Source of the DNA: Azospirillum brasilense
GTDB lineage: Bacteria; Pseudomonadota; Alphaproteobacteria; Azospirillales; Azospirillaceae
DNA length: 64,000 nucleotides
Direction: 5' to 3'
Assembly: GCF_022023855.1 (NCBI RefSeq)
Contig: NZ_CP059450.1
Span: 372,001-436,000, forward strand
Positions within the stretch are counted from its first letter, which is position 1. The number at the start of each line of letters is the position of its first letter. Positions 44,874-54,371 of the stretch are shown here, one piece after another. Position numbers and translations under genes: made by a program. The notes beneath the pieces were generated by a model. It saw nothing but the letters and a program-made list of their open reading frames with translations, was not told the DNA's origin and made no database searches.

Positions 44874-45566
44874 ATGCGCGTGCTGGAAGGTCTGATCGAC
44901 CGCATACCGATGATCTTTGCGGTCGCCATCCCCGCGATCCTCGCCATCACGATGCACGAGGCGGCGCACGGATTCGTGGCGATGTGGCGCGGCGACGACA
45001 CGGCGTGGCGGCTGGGCCGGGTGACGCTGAACCCGCTCCGCCACATCGACCCCCTGGGCACGGTGGTGCTGCCGGCGGTGATGTATTTCACCACAGGGTT
45101 CGTCTTCGGCTGGGCCAAGCCGGTGCCGGTGAATTTCGGGCGCCTGCACCACCCGCGCCGCGACATGGTGTGGGTGGCGCTGGCCGGGCCGGGGGTGAAT
45201 TTCGTACTGGCGCTGGTCTCCGCGATCATCTGGGGCTTCACCAGCCCGCAGGGCGGGGCGACGGAGATGTGGGTCCGCGCCGCGCTGGAGGTGTCGGTCC
45301 TGGTCAACGTCGTGCTGATGGTCTTCAACATGATCCCTCTGCCGCCGCTCGACGGCGGGCGCGTGGCGGTCGGCATCCTACCCGACGCGCTGGCCTTCCC
45401 GCTGGCCCGGCTGGAGAAGTACGGCATGCTGATCCTGATCGGCGCCTTCTTCCTGCTGCCCTTCATCGGGCGGGAGCTTGGCATGGACCTCAGCGTCTTC
45501 TCCTGGGTGCTCGGCCCGCCGGTGGATTACATGATCGAGCTGATCCGCATCCTCAGCGGCAACTGA
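44874..45566 (+). CDS. Site-2 protease family (M50) membrane metalloprotease
   Basis: A 230-residue membrane protein with about five hydrophobic segments. The zinc motif HExxH is TMHEAAHGFVA near residue 24 and the second metal motif is NMIPLPPLDGGR near 153 with an aspartate ligand. It is a short form without PDZ or CBS domains. It lies between nagZ and scpA, 5 bases before scpA, and probably is cotranscribed with the segregation genes although no functional link is known. Confidence 0.88.
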   Translation: MRVLEGLIDRIPMIFAVAIPAILAITMHEAAHGFVAMWRGDDTAWRLGRVTLNPLRHIDPLGTVVLPAVMYFTTGFVFGWAKPVPVNFGRLHHPRRDMVWVALAGPGVNFVLALVSAIIWGFTSPQGGATEMWVRAALEVSVLVNVVLMVFNMIPLPPLDGGRVAVGILPDALAFPLARLEKYGMLILIGAFFLLPFIGRELGMDLSVFSWVLGPPVDYMIELIRILSGN

Positions 45567-45570
45567 CGGC

Positions 45571-46377
45571 ATGGTCGGCAGGAAACCCCCGGATCATGAG
45601 GGCGAGGGCGCCGAGGCGGCCAGCCCGGCGGAACAGCTTGTCCTCGTCCTGGACGGGTTCGAGGGGCCGCTGGACATGCTGCTGGCGCTGGGGCGCGAGC
45701 AGAAGGTGGACCTGACGAAGATTTCCATTCTCCAGCTCGCCGACCAGTATCTCGCCTTCATCGCCGAGGCGCGTAAGGTGCGGCTGGAGCTGGCGGCGGA
45801 TTATCTCGTCATGGCGGCGTGGCTGGCCTACCTGAAGTCCCGCCTGCTGATCCCGGAGGTCGAGGACGAGGAGCCCTCGGGCGAGGACATGGCGGCGGCA
45901 CTGGCCTTCCAGCTCCAGCGGCTGGAGGCGATGAAGGGGGCGGCGGCCAAACTGTTCGCCCGCCCGCAGCTCGGGGTTGACCGTTTCGCCCGTGGCGCCC
46001 CGGAGGACCTCGACATCCTGCGCAAGTCGGTCTTCCAGGTCACGCTCTACGACCTGCTGAAGGCCTACGGCGAGCACAGGAAGCGGCAGGAGGGCGGCGT
46101 CCTGCACATCGAACCGGTGCGCCTCTATTCGCTGGAGGACGCGGTGCGCCGCCTGTCCGAGCTGCTGGGCCGCATGCCGGACTGGGCCACCCTGTCGAGT
46201 TTCCTGCCGGACGGCGTGCGCGGCGGCCTGCTGACCCGCTCGGCGCTGGCCGCCCATTTCGCCGCGACGCTGGAACTGGCCAAGGCGGGGCAGGTGGAGC
46301 TTCGCCAGGACGGCGCCTTTTCCCCCATCTATGTCCGCCGGGCATCGCGCCGGCACGAGCAAGGCGACGAGGAATGA
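45571..46377 (+). CDS. scpA: Segregation and condensation protein A
   Basis: A 268-residue kleisin that bridges the SMC heads with ScpB. The family start LVLDGFEGPLDMLLALGREQKVDLTKISI at about residue 24 and YLVMAAWLAYLKSRLLIP are clear. The first 20 residues are a charged extension. It overlaps scpB by 4 bases. Confidence 0.93.
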   Translation: MVGRKPPDHEGEGAEAASPAEQLVLVLDGFEGPLDMLLALGREQKVDLTKISILQLADQYLAFIAEARKVRLELAADYLVMAAWLAYLKSRLLIPEVEDEEPSGEDMAAALAFQLQRLEAMKGAAAKLFARPQLGVDRFARGAPEDLDILRKSVFQVTLYDLLKAYGEHRKRQEGGVLHIEPVRLYSLEDAVRRLSELLGRMPDWATLSSFLPDGVRGGLLTRSALAAHFAATLELAKAGQVELRQDGAFSPIYVRRASRRHEQGDEE

Positions 46378-47027
46378 GCGGACCCGACGGCATGATCCAG
46401 GAGATCGACAACCCGGAGGAGGTCGAGCAGCGATTGCGCGATCTGCGACTGCTGGAAGCTCTGCTGTTCGCCTCCGCCGACCCACTGGACGAGGAGACCC
46501 TGGGCAGGCGGTTGACCCGCGACGCCGACGTCCGGGCGCTGTTGGAGGAACTGCGCGTCCATTACGCGGCGCGCGGCGTGAACCTGATCCGCACCGGCGC
46601 CGGCTGGTCCTTTCGCACGGCGGTGGACCTCGCCCCGCTGCTGCGGCAGGAGGAGGAGGTCTCCAAGAAGCTGTCCCGCGCCGCCATCGAGACGCTGGCG
46701 ATCATCGCCTACCACCAGCCGGTGACCCGCGCCGAAATCGAGGCGATCCGCGGTGTGGCGACCAGCAAGGGCACGCTGGACATCCTGATGGAAAATGGCT
46801 GGATCAGGCCGGGCCGACGCCGCGAGACGCCGGGGCGCCCGCTGACCTGGGTCACCACCGACCATTTCCTCGACCATTTCGGCCTGGAGACGCTGCGCGA
46901 CCTGCCGGGGGTGGAGGATCTACGCGCCGCCGGCCTGCTCGATTCGCGGCCGGTGCTTCTGGGCATCGGCGGAGCCGGCCTGGAGGATGCGGAACCATCG
47001 GAAAACGCTGACGATTCCGATACCTGA
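46374..47027 (+). CDS. scpB: Segregation and condensation protein B
   Basis: A 217-residue winged-helix protein of the SMC-ScpAB condensin. LEALLFASADPLDEETL near residue 27, ETLAIIAYHQPVTRAEIEAIRGV near 105 and GRPLTWVTTDHFLDHFGL near 150 are the family landmarks. The C-terminal 30 residues are acidic and variable. Confidence 0.93.
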   Translation: MSGPDGMIQEIDNPEEVEQRLRDLRLLEALLFASADPLDEETLGRRLTRDADVRALLEELRVHYAARGVNLIRTGAGWSFRTAVDLAPLLRQEEEVSKKLSRAAIETLAIIAYHQPVTRAEIEAIRGVATSKGTLDILMENGWIRPGRRRETPGRPLTWVTTDHFLDHFGLETLRDLPGVEDLRAAGLLDSRPVLLGIGGAGLEDAEPSENADDSDT

Positions 47028-47038
47028 GCGAAACGCTC

Positions 47039-47057
47039 GAAAATAAGAACCATTTGC
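47039..47057. promoter_or_regulatory. Fur-box-like sequence upstream of the ABC ATPase gene
   Basis: GAAAATAAGAACCATTTGC matches 13 of 19 positions of the classic Fur box GATAATGATAATCATTATC. It is about 95 bases before the annotated start of an iron-type ABC ATPase, a sensible place for iron control. It follows the scpB stop by 12 bases. Confidence 0.4.
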
Positions 47058-47121
47058 ATCGGGGTCGGCGCACCGGTACTAAGGTCAATCGACCGCCATC
47101 AAACGACCCCCGGGCCGCTTC

Positions 47122-47153
47122 AGACTGGGACCGCCATAGACTGGGACTGCCAT
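47122..47153. repeat. Tandem 16-bp direct repeat at the start of the ABC ATPase gene
   Basis: AGACTGGGACCGCCAT (47122-47137) is followed directly by AGACTGGGACTGCCAT (47138-47153), with one difference. The second copy ends in the start codon ATG 47152, so the duplication may have moved or created the start. Confidence 0.6.
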
Positions 47154-48462
47154 GGATCGTCCGTCCGTCACCGACGCCCGTTCTTTCTCCGCGACCGGAG
47201 ACGCCGTTTCCGAACCCCGGCCGGCTGGCCTGCGCACCGCACTGCGCGACAAGGCGTCGGCCCTGTTCAGCCGCGGGACCGATCCCCGGCAGGGCGCTCC
47301 CTGCGAGGCCGCGCCGGTCACGCTCCCGGCCAACGGACGGCATCTCGACGCCTCCGGTCCCCAAGGTGGCGGCGCCGCCATCGCGGTGGAAGCCCTGGCG
47401 CTGAATGGCGTCACCCACCGCTACGGGCGCGTCGTCGCCGTCAACGACGTCAGCGTGACCATCGGGGCGGGGGAGATCGTCTGTCTGTGCGGGCCGTCCG
47501 GCTGCGGCAAGTCCTCACTGCTGCGCATCGCGGCAGGGCTGGAGGCGGTGCAGACCGGATCCGTCCGGATCGGCGGAACCGTGGTGGCGGACGAGCGCGG
47601 CGCGGTCCCGCCGGAACGCCGCGGCGTCGGCCTCGTCTTCCAGGATTATGCGCTGTTTCCCCACCTGTCGGTGCTCGACAACGTGCGCTTCGGCCTGACC
47701 GCCCTGTCCGGCGAGGCGCAGCGCAAGCGCGCGCTGGAATCGCTGGGGCAGGTCGGCATGGCCGGCTACGCTGATTCGTTCCCGCACCACCTCTCCGGCG
47801 GGCAGCAGCAGCGCGTGGCACTGGCCCGCGCGCTCGCCCCGAACCCAGCGGTTCTGCTCCTCGACGAGCCCTTCTCGGGCTTGGACGCCCGGCTGCGCGA
47901 GCAGGTGCGCGATGAGACGCTGCACGTGCTCAAGCAGAACGGCGCCGCCACCATGCTGGTCACTCACGATCCGGAGGAGGCCATGTTCCTGGCCGACCGC
48001 ATCGCGCTGATGCGCGCTGGAAAGGTCGTCCAGGTGGGCAACCCGGTGGACCTCTACACCCGCCCGGTCAACGCCTTCGCAGCGGAATTCTTCGGCGAGG
48101 TCAACCGGCTGTCCGGCGTCGTGCAGGGCGGTGCGGTGGACACGCCGGTCGGCCCGATCCCCACGGAGATCGCCGACGGCACCGCCGTCGACGTGCTGAT
48201 CCGCCCGGAGGCGCTGAAGCTGTCCGCCCAGCCCGCCGCCACGGTTCCCGCCGGCGACCTGCCGGTCCTGGCGCGGGTGATGGCGGCGCGCCTGCTCGGC
48301 CGCACCAGCCTCGTCCACCTCGACGTGCCGGACGGGAAGGGCGGGTCTGTGCATCTGCACTCCCGCATGCCCGGCCAGTTCCTGCCCCCCGAACAAAGTC
48401 ACGTTTCGGTGTGCATGGACCTGTGTCAGGCCTTCGTTTTTCCAGCCGGTGCACCCACTTAA
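47152..48462 (+). CDS. ABC transporter ATP-binding protein, ferric iron/putrescine (FbpC/PotA) type
   Basis: A 436-residue ATPase. Walker A GPSGCGKSS lies near residue 119, Q-loop VFQDYALFPHLSV, signature [15 protein letters not shown], Walker B LLLDEPFSGLDA, switch LVTHDPEEAMFLADR, and a TOBE-like C-terminal regulatory region (from about 320, VDVLIRPEALKL). Residues 1-76 are an unusual Ala/Pro-rich extension with no counterpart in the family; the true start may be GTG 47386 just before the ATPase domain. No permease or binding-protein gene is next to it, so it must partner with subunits elsewhere. A Fur-like box upstream suggests an iron role. Confidence 0.82.
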   Translation: MDRPSVTDARSFSATGDAVSEPRPAGLRTALRDKASALFSRGTDPRQGAPCEAAPVTLPANGRHLDASGPQGGGAAIAVEALALNGVTHRYGRVVAVNDVSVTIGAGEIVCLCGPSGCGKSSLLRIAAGLEAVQTGSVRIGGTVVADERGAVPPERRGVGLVFQDYALFPHLSVLDNVRFGLTALSGEAQRKRALESLGQVGMAGYADSFPHHLSGGQQQRVALARALAPNPAVLLLDEPFSGLDARLREQVRDETLHVLKQNGAATMLVTHDPEEAMFLADRIALMRAGKVVQVGNPVDLYTRPVNAFAAEFFGEVNRLSGVVQGGAVDTPVGPIPTEIADGTAVDVLIRPEALKLSAQPAATVPAGDLPVLARVMAARLLGRTSLVHLDVPDGKGGSVHLHSRMPGQFLPPEQSHVSVCMDLCQAFVFPAGAPT

Positions 48463-48562
48463 GTCGTTTGAGCGGTTTCACCCGACCGATCGTTGCGGGA
48501 GGGGAACCTTTCTGCCATAGTGCCGCCCCGCCATTGGGCTGCCTGTTCAGGAAACGTGTGTC

Positions 48563-48841
48563 ATGGGATTCTCCAGCGTCTGGCATTGGGTCATCGTCCT
48601 TCTGATCGTCCTGCTCCTGTTCGGCGCCGGCAAGCTGCCGAAGGTCATGGGCGACCTCGCCAAGGGCATCAAGAACTTCAAGGCCGGCCTGAAGGACGAG
48701 GAAGAGGGTGCGGCTCCCGGCGCCGACTCCAAGGTCCTGCCGAACCAGCCCGTCCCGCCGGCCCAGCCGGTGTCCTCGGTCCATCCGGTTCCGCCTGCCG
48801 CCGACCCCGGCGTGAAGAAGGACGAGACGGCCCGCACCTGA
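48563..48841 (+). CDS. tatA: Sec-independent protein translocase subunit TatA
   Basis: A 92-residue inner-membrane protein: a membrane helix ([20 protein letters not shown], residues 7-26) with the FGAGKLP hinge, an amphipathic helix to about residue 46, then an unstructured Pro/Val-rich tail. It forms the pore of the Tat pathway, which exports folded proteins such as the LivK-like binding protein with its twin-arginine signal. First gene of tatABC. Confidence 0.93.
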   Translation: MGFSSVWHWVIVLLIVLLLFGAGKLPKVMGDLAKGIKNFKAGLKDEEEGAAPGADSKVLPNQPVPPAQPVSSVHPVPPAADPGVKKDETART

Positions 48842-48889
48842 CCGTCCGGCGCCCTTCATCCCCGCGCCGCTTCGAAAGGCTGAGGAGCC

Positions 48890-49441
48890 ATGTTCGACAT
48901 CGCATGGTCGGAACTGATGGTCATCGCGGTCATCGCCCTCGTGGTGATCGGCCCGAAGGACCTGCCCAAGGCCATCTACACCCTGGGAAAATGGGTGAAG
49001 AAGGCGCGCGTCGTCGCGCGCGATTTTCAGGGCCACATCGACGACATGATGCGCGAGGCGGAGCTCGACGAGCTTCGCAAGGAAGCCCTGAAGGTCCGCG
49101 ACACGAACCTCCAGAAGATGGTCGAGAACACGATCGATCCGAAGGGGGATCTGAAGAGCGCCTTCGACATGGGGGCCGACCTCGGGGCCAGCGGCTATCA
49201 CGGCAGCCCGCCGGAGGATGGCCCGTCCTCGACGGCCGCATCCCAGGCGGCGGCTTCCCCGACGCCTCCCGTCGGATCGCCGCAGGTGACGGCGGCCCAG
49301 CCGCAGCCGGCGACCGAACCGCCGGTCACGGCCCCGCTTCCTCCGGTGCCGCCCGCGGAATTCGTCCCGGCCCCGGCCCAGCCGCCGGTTCCGGCCTCCG
49401 CCGACTCCGCTGCGGCGGCAACCACGAACAAGCAGGCGTGA
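48890..49441 (+). CDS. tatB: Sec-independent protein translocase subunit TatB
   Basis: A 183-residue protein: membrane helix (SELMVIAVIALVVIGPKDLP, residues 7-26), then a long amphipathic helix (YTLGKWVKKARVVARDFQGHIDDMMREAELDELRKE) and a Pro/Ala-rich tail from residue 105. GPKDLP in place of FGAGKLP identifies TatB rather than TatA. With TatC it forms the receptor for twin-arginine signals. Confidence 0.93.
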   Translation: MFDIAWSELMVIAVIALVVIGPKDLPKAIYTLGKWVKKARVVARDFQGHIDDMMREAELDELRKEALKVRDTNLQKMVENTIDPKGDLKSAFDMGADLGASGYHGSPPEDGPSSTAASQAAASPTPPVGSPQVTAAQPQPATEPPVTAPLPPVPPAEFVPAPAQPPVPASADSAAAATTNKQA

Positions 49442-49463
49442 CCCAGTGTCCGGCGAAACGCGC

Positions 49464-50267
49464 ATGACCGGCGAGTCCGACGACGAGCTCGAAGAAAGCA
49501 AGATGCCGCTGATCGACCATCTGGTCGAGCTGCGCAACCGGCTGATGTACGCGACGCTGGCGATCCTTATCGCCTTCTTCGTCTGCTACGCTTTCTCGGA
49601 CCGCATCTACAACTTCCTGGTCCAGCCCCTGGCCGACATCCTGGCCGGGCAGGGGCGGCGGATGATCTACACCGGCCTGACCGAAGCCTTCTTCACCTAT
49701 GTGAAGGTGGCCTTCTGGGCCGGCTGCTTCCTGTCCTTCCCCATTGTCGCCAGCCAGATCTGGATGTTCGTCGCGCCCGGCCTCTACAAGCACGAGCGCA
49801 AGGCCTTCCTGCCCTTCCTGGTGGCCACCCCGATCCTGTTCTTCCTGGGCGGGGCGATGGTCTACTACTTCATCTTCCCGTTGGCTTGGCGCTTCTTCCT
49901 GGGGTTCGAGTTCCACCCGGGCATGGACGCCGGCGCCCTCCCGATCGAGTTCGAGGCCCGCGTCAGCGAGTATCTCGGCCTCGTGATGCACCTGATCTTC
50001 GCCTTCGGGCTGGCCTTTCAGCTTCCGGTCCTGTTGACCCTGCTGATCCGCGCCGGCCTGCTGACGACGGAGACTCTGGCCGCCAAGCGGCGCTACGCCA
50101 TCGTGTTCGTGTTCATCGTCGCGGCGATCCTGACCCCGCCGGACGTCATCAGCCAAGTCGGCCTCGCCATCCCGCTGCTGGCGCTCTACGAGGTGTCGAT
50201 CCTGATCGGCCGCCGCATCGAGAAGACGCGCGGCGACGCAGACGAGACGGAAGCGGAGCAGGCGTAA
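49464..50267 (+). CDS. tatC: Sec-independent protein translocase subunit TatC
   Basis: A 267-residue six-helix membrane protein recognising twin-arginine signals. Features: MPLIDHLVELRNRL near residue 14, FWAGCFLSFPIVASQIWMFVAPGLYKHERKAF near 85-115 with the conserved glutamate, and ILTPPDVISQ near 217. GTG 49446 is an alternative start 6 codons upstream; ATG 49464 is listed because neither has a clear ribosome site. Confidence 0.92.
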   Translation: MTGESDDELEESKMPLIDHLVELRNRLMYATLAILIAFFVCYAFSDRIYNFLVQPLADILAGQGRRMIYTGLTEAFFTYVKVAFWAGCFLSFPIVASQIWMFVAPGLYKHERKAFLPFLVATPILFFLGGAMVYYFIFPLAWRFFLGFEFHPGMDAGALPIEFEARVSEYLGLVMHLIFAFGLAFQLPVLLTLLIRAGLLTTETLAAKRRYAIVFVFIVAAILTPPDVISQVGLAIPLLALYEVSILIGRRIEKTRGDADETEAEQA

Positions 50268-50278
50268 GGTCTTTCTCC

Positions 50279-51442
50279 TTACGCCGTCGCTTCTTCGACC
50301 ATCACCTGATTGCGGCCGTTCCGCTTGGCCCGATAGAGGGCTAGGTCGGCGGCCGCCAGCGCCGCGTCGAGATCCTTGCCGTTGCGGCAGGCGGCGATGC
50401 CAATGCTGACGCTGGCGGCGATCTCGTGGCCCTGGAAGGGCAGCGGCCGCGCCGCCACGTCGCGCCGCAACGCCTCCGCCAACGCCGCCGCCCCACTGCG
50501 ATCGGTGTCGGGAAGCAGCACGCAGAATTCCTCCCCGCCATAGCGCCCGAACAGGTCGGTGCGGCGCAGCCTTGCCGCGACGATCTCGGAAAAGCGGCGG
50601 AGAAGCGCGTCCCCGGCCAGATGGCCGAAGGTGTCGTTGACCCGCTTGAAACGGTCGAGGTCGAGAAGCAGCAGGGTGAGCGGCGCCCCGTTCCGCTGCG
50701 CCCGCAGCAACTCCCGCTCGGCGTGCTTCAGGAAGGCCCGGCGGTTGTAGGCGCCGGTCAGCGGGTCGATGGTGCCGATGTGGTCCAGATCGGCCTGAAG
50801 CTTCTCGCTGGTCATGGCGAGGAAGCCGAATCCCCAGCCTGTGACTGCCAGGATGGCCTCCAGGAATCCGGCGCTCTGCACCAGGTTGGGTGTCAGGATG
50901 CTGTCCAACGGCCCACCCCAGGCGGTCAGCACGGCGCGCCCGGCGACGAACAGGGCATGGGCAAGGAAAACCAGGGCGGTGACCCGTTGCGCCCGCCTCG
51001 GCCGGTCCGCCGGCCCCGTCCACCACAGCTCCAGGGCAGCCAGCAGCGACAGGCCGGTAATTCCGGCGGACATGATCAGGACGCGCGCCGTCACGTCGTT
51101 GGTTGCCACCACGAACCACGCGATGCCCGCGGTCAGCACGGCAAGCAGCGCCATTCCGAGGCGCCAGGGGATGGATCGTCCGGCGAAGCTGCGCACGCCG
51201 AACCAATTCAGGATGTAAGTGGCGGCCACCAGGGCGTTGCTCAGCGGTACGACAGCGGCGGGCGGCCAGACCCCGTAAGCGGTGACCATGGCCATCCCGA
51301 CGGTGCCGACCAGCGCTCCCCCGGCCCAATAGGCCAGCGCGGTGATGTGGCGGTGCGCCCTCCAGGTCAGGAAGGCGGCGATGGACAGCAGAACGCCGAT
51401 GCCCACCAGGACGATGACGAGGGTGCGGGTGTCGAGGATCAT
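50279..51442 (-). CDS. Membrane diguanylate cyclase (GGDEF)
   Basis: A 387-residue protein with an N-terminal block of about six to seven membrane helices (residues 5-210) and a cytoplasmic GGDEF domain (about 220-380). The motif GGEEF is intact, preceded by RRTDLFGRY, an RxxD inhibitory site 5 residues upstream, so it should make cyclic-di-GMP with product inhibition. The membrane block probably senses a signal in or across the membrane. It lies between tatC and serS on the opposite strand, 11 bases from the tatC stop. Confidence 0.9.
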   Translation of the reverse strand: MILDTRTLVIVLVGIGVLLSIAAFLTWRAHRHITALAYWAGGALVGTVGMAMVTAYGVWPPAAVVPLSNALVAATYILNWFGVRSFAGRSIPWRLGMALLAVLTAGIAWFVVATNDVTARVLIMSAGITGLSLLAALELWWTGPADRPRRAQRVTALVFLAHALFVAGRAVLTAWGGPLDSILTPNLVQSAGFLEAILAVTGWGFGFLAMTSEKLQADLDHIGTIDPLTGAYNRRAFLKHAERELLRAQRNGAPLTLLLLDLDRFKRVNDTFGHLAGDALLRRFSEIVAARLRRTDLFGRYGGEEFCVLLPDTDRSGAAALAEALRRDVAARPLPFQGHEIAASVSIGIAACRNGKDLDAALAAADLALYRAKRNGRNQVMVEEATA

Positions 51443-51627
51443 GTCCGGAGTGGGGAGGGCAGCGGTCGATTTCGGGGTTCTGCACGCATTCGCGTTCCCG
51501 GCGCCACCGATAAGTATAGGACACCAATCATTTCAGGGTCTTTCCCATCGGCGCGGCTCCGCCTCTGGACCTTCACCCGGCGGCGGACTATAACCAGCCT
51601 CCCACCCATTCCGTATCGCCGTGAGCC

Positions 51628-52893
51628 ATGCACGACCTTCGCGCCATCCGTGAGAACCCCGAATCCTTCGACCGCGGTCTCGCCCGCCGGGGCCTTGAGC
51701 CGATGTCGCCGACGGTGCTGGACCTCGATTCGCGCCGCCGCGCCGCGCAGACCCAGTTGCAGGAGATGCAGGCGCGCCGCAACGAGGCGGCGAAGGAGAT
51801 CGGCCTCGCCAAGCGGGAGGGCCGCGACGCCCAGCCGCTGATGGACGAGATGGCGCAGCTCAAGGAGCGGCTGCCCCAGGTCGAGGAGGAGGAGAAGGCG
51901 CTGGGCGCCGAGCTGGACAGCCTGCTCGCCTCCATCCCGAACCTGCCCGCCGACGACGTGCCGGAAGGCCCGGACGAGACCGCCAACGTCGAAATCCGCC
52001 GCTGGGGCGAGCCGAAGGCCATCGCCGACGCCAAGCAGCATTTCGAGCTGGGCGAGGCGCTGGGCCTGATGGATTTCGAGGCGGCGTCGCGCATGTCCGG
52101 CGCCCGCTTCACCGTCCTGAAGGGCGGGCTGGCCCGGCTGGAGCGCGCGCTCGCCGACTTCATGCTGGACATCCACACCGGCGAGCACGGCTACACCGAG
52201 ATCGCGCCGCCGCTGATGGTCCGCGACAACGCCCTGTTCGGCACCGGCCAGCTTCCGAAGTTCGAGGAGGACCTGTTCCGCACGGGCGATCACTATCTGA
52301 TCCCGACCTCGGAAGTGCCGCTGACCAACCTCGTCAACGACCAGATCGTGGCGACGGAGGAACTGCCCCTCCGCTACACCGCGCTGACCCCCTGCTTCCG
52401 CGCCGAGGCCGGGTCGGCCGGGCGCGACACCCGCGGCATGATCCGCCAGCACCAGTTCTGGAAGGTGGAGATGGTCAGCGTCACCGCGCCGGACCAGTCA
52501 GAGGCGGAACACCAGCGCATGACCCAGTGCGCCGAGACCATCCTGCAGCGGCTGGGGCTGCCCTACCGCGTGGTGACGCTGTGCACCGGCGACATGGGCT
52601 TCTCCGCGCGCAAGACCTTCGACATCGAGGTCTGGCTGCCCGGCCAGAACATGTACCGCGAGATTTCGAGCTGCTCGAACTGCGGCGACTTCCAGGCCCG
52701 CCGCATGAAGGCCCGCTGCCGGTCGAAGGGCGAGAAGCAGACGCAGTTCGTCCACACGCTGAACGGCTCGGGCGTGGCGGTCGGGCGCTGCCTGATCGCG
52801 GTGCTGGAGAATTATCAGCAGCCCGACGGCTCCATCCTGGTTCCCGAAGCGCTCCGGCCCTACATGCGCGGGCTGGAAAGGATCACCGCCTGA
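51628..52893 (+). CDS. serS: Serine--tRNA ligase
   Basis: A 421-residue class II synthetase. The N-terminal coiled-coil tRNA-binding arm spans about residues 30-100. Motif 2 is [21 protein letters not shown] near residue 260 and motif 3 is [19 protein letters not shown] near 380. The stop overlaps the surE start (TGATG). The same window carries its substrate tRNA-Ser(UGA) at 37308. Confidence 0.96.
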   Translation: MHDLRAIRENPESFDRGLARRGLEPMSPTVLDLDSRRRAAQTQLQEMQARRNEAAKEIGLAKREGRDAQPLMDEMAQLKERLPQVEEEEKALGAELDSLLASIPNLPADDVPEGPDETANVEIRRWGEPKAIADAKQHFELGEALGLMDFEAASRMSGARFTVLKGGLARLERALADFMLDIHTGEHGYTEIAPPLMVRDNALFGTGQLPKFEEDLFRTGDHYLIPTSEVPLTNLVNDQIVATEELPLRYTALTPCFRAEAGSAGRDTRGMIRQHQFWKVEMVSVTAPDQSEAEHQRMTQCAETILQRLGLPYRVVTLCTGDMGFSARKTFDIEVWLPGQNMYREISSCSNCGDFQARRMKARCRSKGEKQTQFVHTLNGSGVAVGRCLIAVLENYQQPDGSILVPEALRPYMRGLERITA

Positions 52894-53675
52894 TGTTCGA
52901 TCTCCCGCTCGACCTGTCGAACGCGCGCATCCTCGTCACCAACGACGACGGCATCCACGCGCCGGGCCTGAAGGTTCTGGAGGCCATCGCCCGCTCCATC
53001 TCCGACGACGTGTGGGTGGTGGCACCGGAGATGGAGCAGTCGGCGGCCAGCCACTCGCTGACCATCAACCGGCCGCTGCGCCTGCGCCAGCTGGACGAGC
53101 GGCGCTACACGGTGGACGGCACGCCGACCGACTGCGTCCTGTTGGCCGTCAACCACATCATGAAGGACGCCCGCCCGACGCTGGTCCTGTCCGGCGTCAA
53201 CCAGGGCTCCAACATCGGCGAAGACGTGACCTATTCGGGCACCATCGCGGCGGCCATGGAGGCGACCCTGCTGGGCGTCCCGGCCATCGCGCTCAGCCAG
53301 CACTACGAGAACCGCGCCCAGATCGACTGGTCGGCGGCGGAGCGCTGGGGGGCGGAGGTGATCCGCAAGGCCGTCTCCACGCCCTGGCCGAAATATGTCC
53401 TGCTCAACGTGAACTTCCCGGCCTGTCCGGCGGATCAGGTGACCGGAATCCAGGTCGTCCGCCACGGCAAGCGCAAGATCGGCGACGAGCTGGTAGAACG
53501 TGTCGATCCGCGCGGCAAGCCCTATATCTGGATCGGGACCCTGCGCGGCGAGGCCGACGTGGCGCCCGACACCGACATCCATGTGGTCTTCCACGGGGGT
53601 ATTTCGGTGACGCCGGTCTATCTGGATCTGACGCACACGCCGACGCTCCAGACCTTGCGGCACGCGTTCGAGTGA
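52893..53675 (+). CDS. surE: 5'/3'-nucleotidase SurE
   Basis: A 260-residue metal-dependent survival phosphatase. The metal site is ILVTNDDGIHAPGL near residue 13, with VVAPEMEQSAASHSLT and SGVNQGSNIGEDVTYSGT near 105 for nucleotide and metal. It starts one base inside the serS stop and is followed by pcm 28 bases later, the classical surE-pcm-nlpD stress block. Confidence 0.95.
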   Translation: MFDLPLDLSNARILVTNDDGIHAPGLKVLEAIARSISDDVWVVAPEMEQSAASHSLTINRPLRLRQLDERRYTVDGTPTDCVLLAVNHIMKDARPTLVLSGVNQGSNIGEDVTYSGTIAAAMEATLLGVPAIALSQHYENRAQIDWSAAERWGAEVIRKAVSTPWPKYVLLNVNFPACPADQVTGIQVVRHGKRKIGDELVERVDPRGKPYIWIGTLRGEADVAPDTDIHVVFHGGISVTPVYLDLTHTPTLQTLRHAFE

Positions 53676-53703
53676 TCCGGTTTCCGAGGTGAATGGGTAG
53701 GGT

Positions 53704-54357
53704 GTGACGGTCGAGGCACGCAAGATCCGGCTTCTGATGGCGTTGCGCCGCAACGGCGTGACCGACACCCGGGTTTTGGCCGCGATCGAGCGAATCCCGC
53801 GCGAGCGCTTCGTCCCCGACCCCTTCCAGGATCAGGCGTGGGAGGACACGGCGCTTCCCATCGATCTGGGCCAGACCATCAGCCAGCCGCTGATCGTGGC
53901 GCTGATGACCCAGGCGCTGGAGCTGGAGGAGCGGCAGACGGTGCTGGAGATCGGCACCGGCTCCGGCTATCAGGCGGCTGTTTTGTCGCGGCTGTGCCGA
54001 TGGGTCTACACCGTCGAGCGGCTGCGCCCGTTGCTGACCGAGGCGGAGGGGCGATTCCAGGCGCTGCGCCTGAACAACATCACGACCCGCCACGGCGACG
54101 GGACGAAGGGCTGGCCCGAACAGGCGCCGTTCGAGCGCATACTGGTCACGGCCGCCGGAGGCCCCGATGCGCCAAAGGACTTGACGGATCAGCTCGCCGT
54201 TGGTGGTGTCATGGTCATCCCGCTGGGGGGCGACTACCGCGGCCAGCGGGTCGTCCGCATCCGGCGGACCGAAACCGGTCTTACACGGGAGGACTTGTGG
54301 CCCGTCCGCTTCGTACCGTTGCTGTCCGACCCTCCGTCTCCGCCAGGAACGGAATAG
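53704..54357 (+). CDS. pcm: Protein-L-isoaspartate O-methyltransferase
   Basis: A 217-residue SAM methyltransferase repairing isoaspartyl residues in aged proteins. TISQPLIVALMTQALEL near residue 59, VLEIGTGSGYQAAVLSRL (SAM site) near 80 and RHGDGTKGWPEQAPFERILVTAAG near 128 are characteristic. GTG 53704 is the start. The nlpD gene begins 14 bases after its stop. Confidence 0.95.
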   Translation: MTVEARKIRLLMALRRNGVTDTRVLAAIERIPRERFVPDPFQDQAWEDTALPIDLGQTISQPLIVALMTQALELEERQTVLEIGTGSGYQAAVLSRLCRWVYTVERLRPLLTEAEGRFQALRLNNITTRHGDGTKGWPEQAPFERILVTAAGGPDAPKDLTDQLAVGGVMVIPLGGDYRGQRVVRIRRTETGLTREDLWPVRFVPLLSDPPSPPGTE

Positions 54358-54371
54358 CTGGCCCGTTCGGC

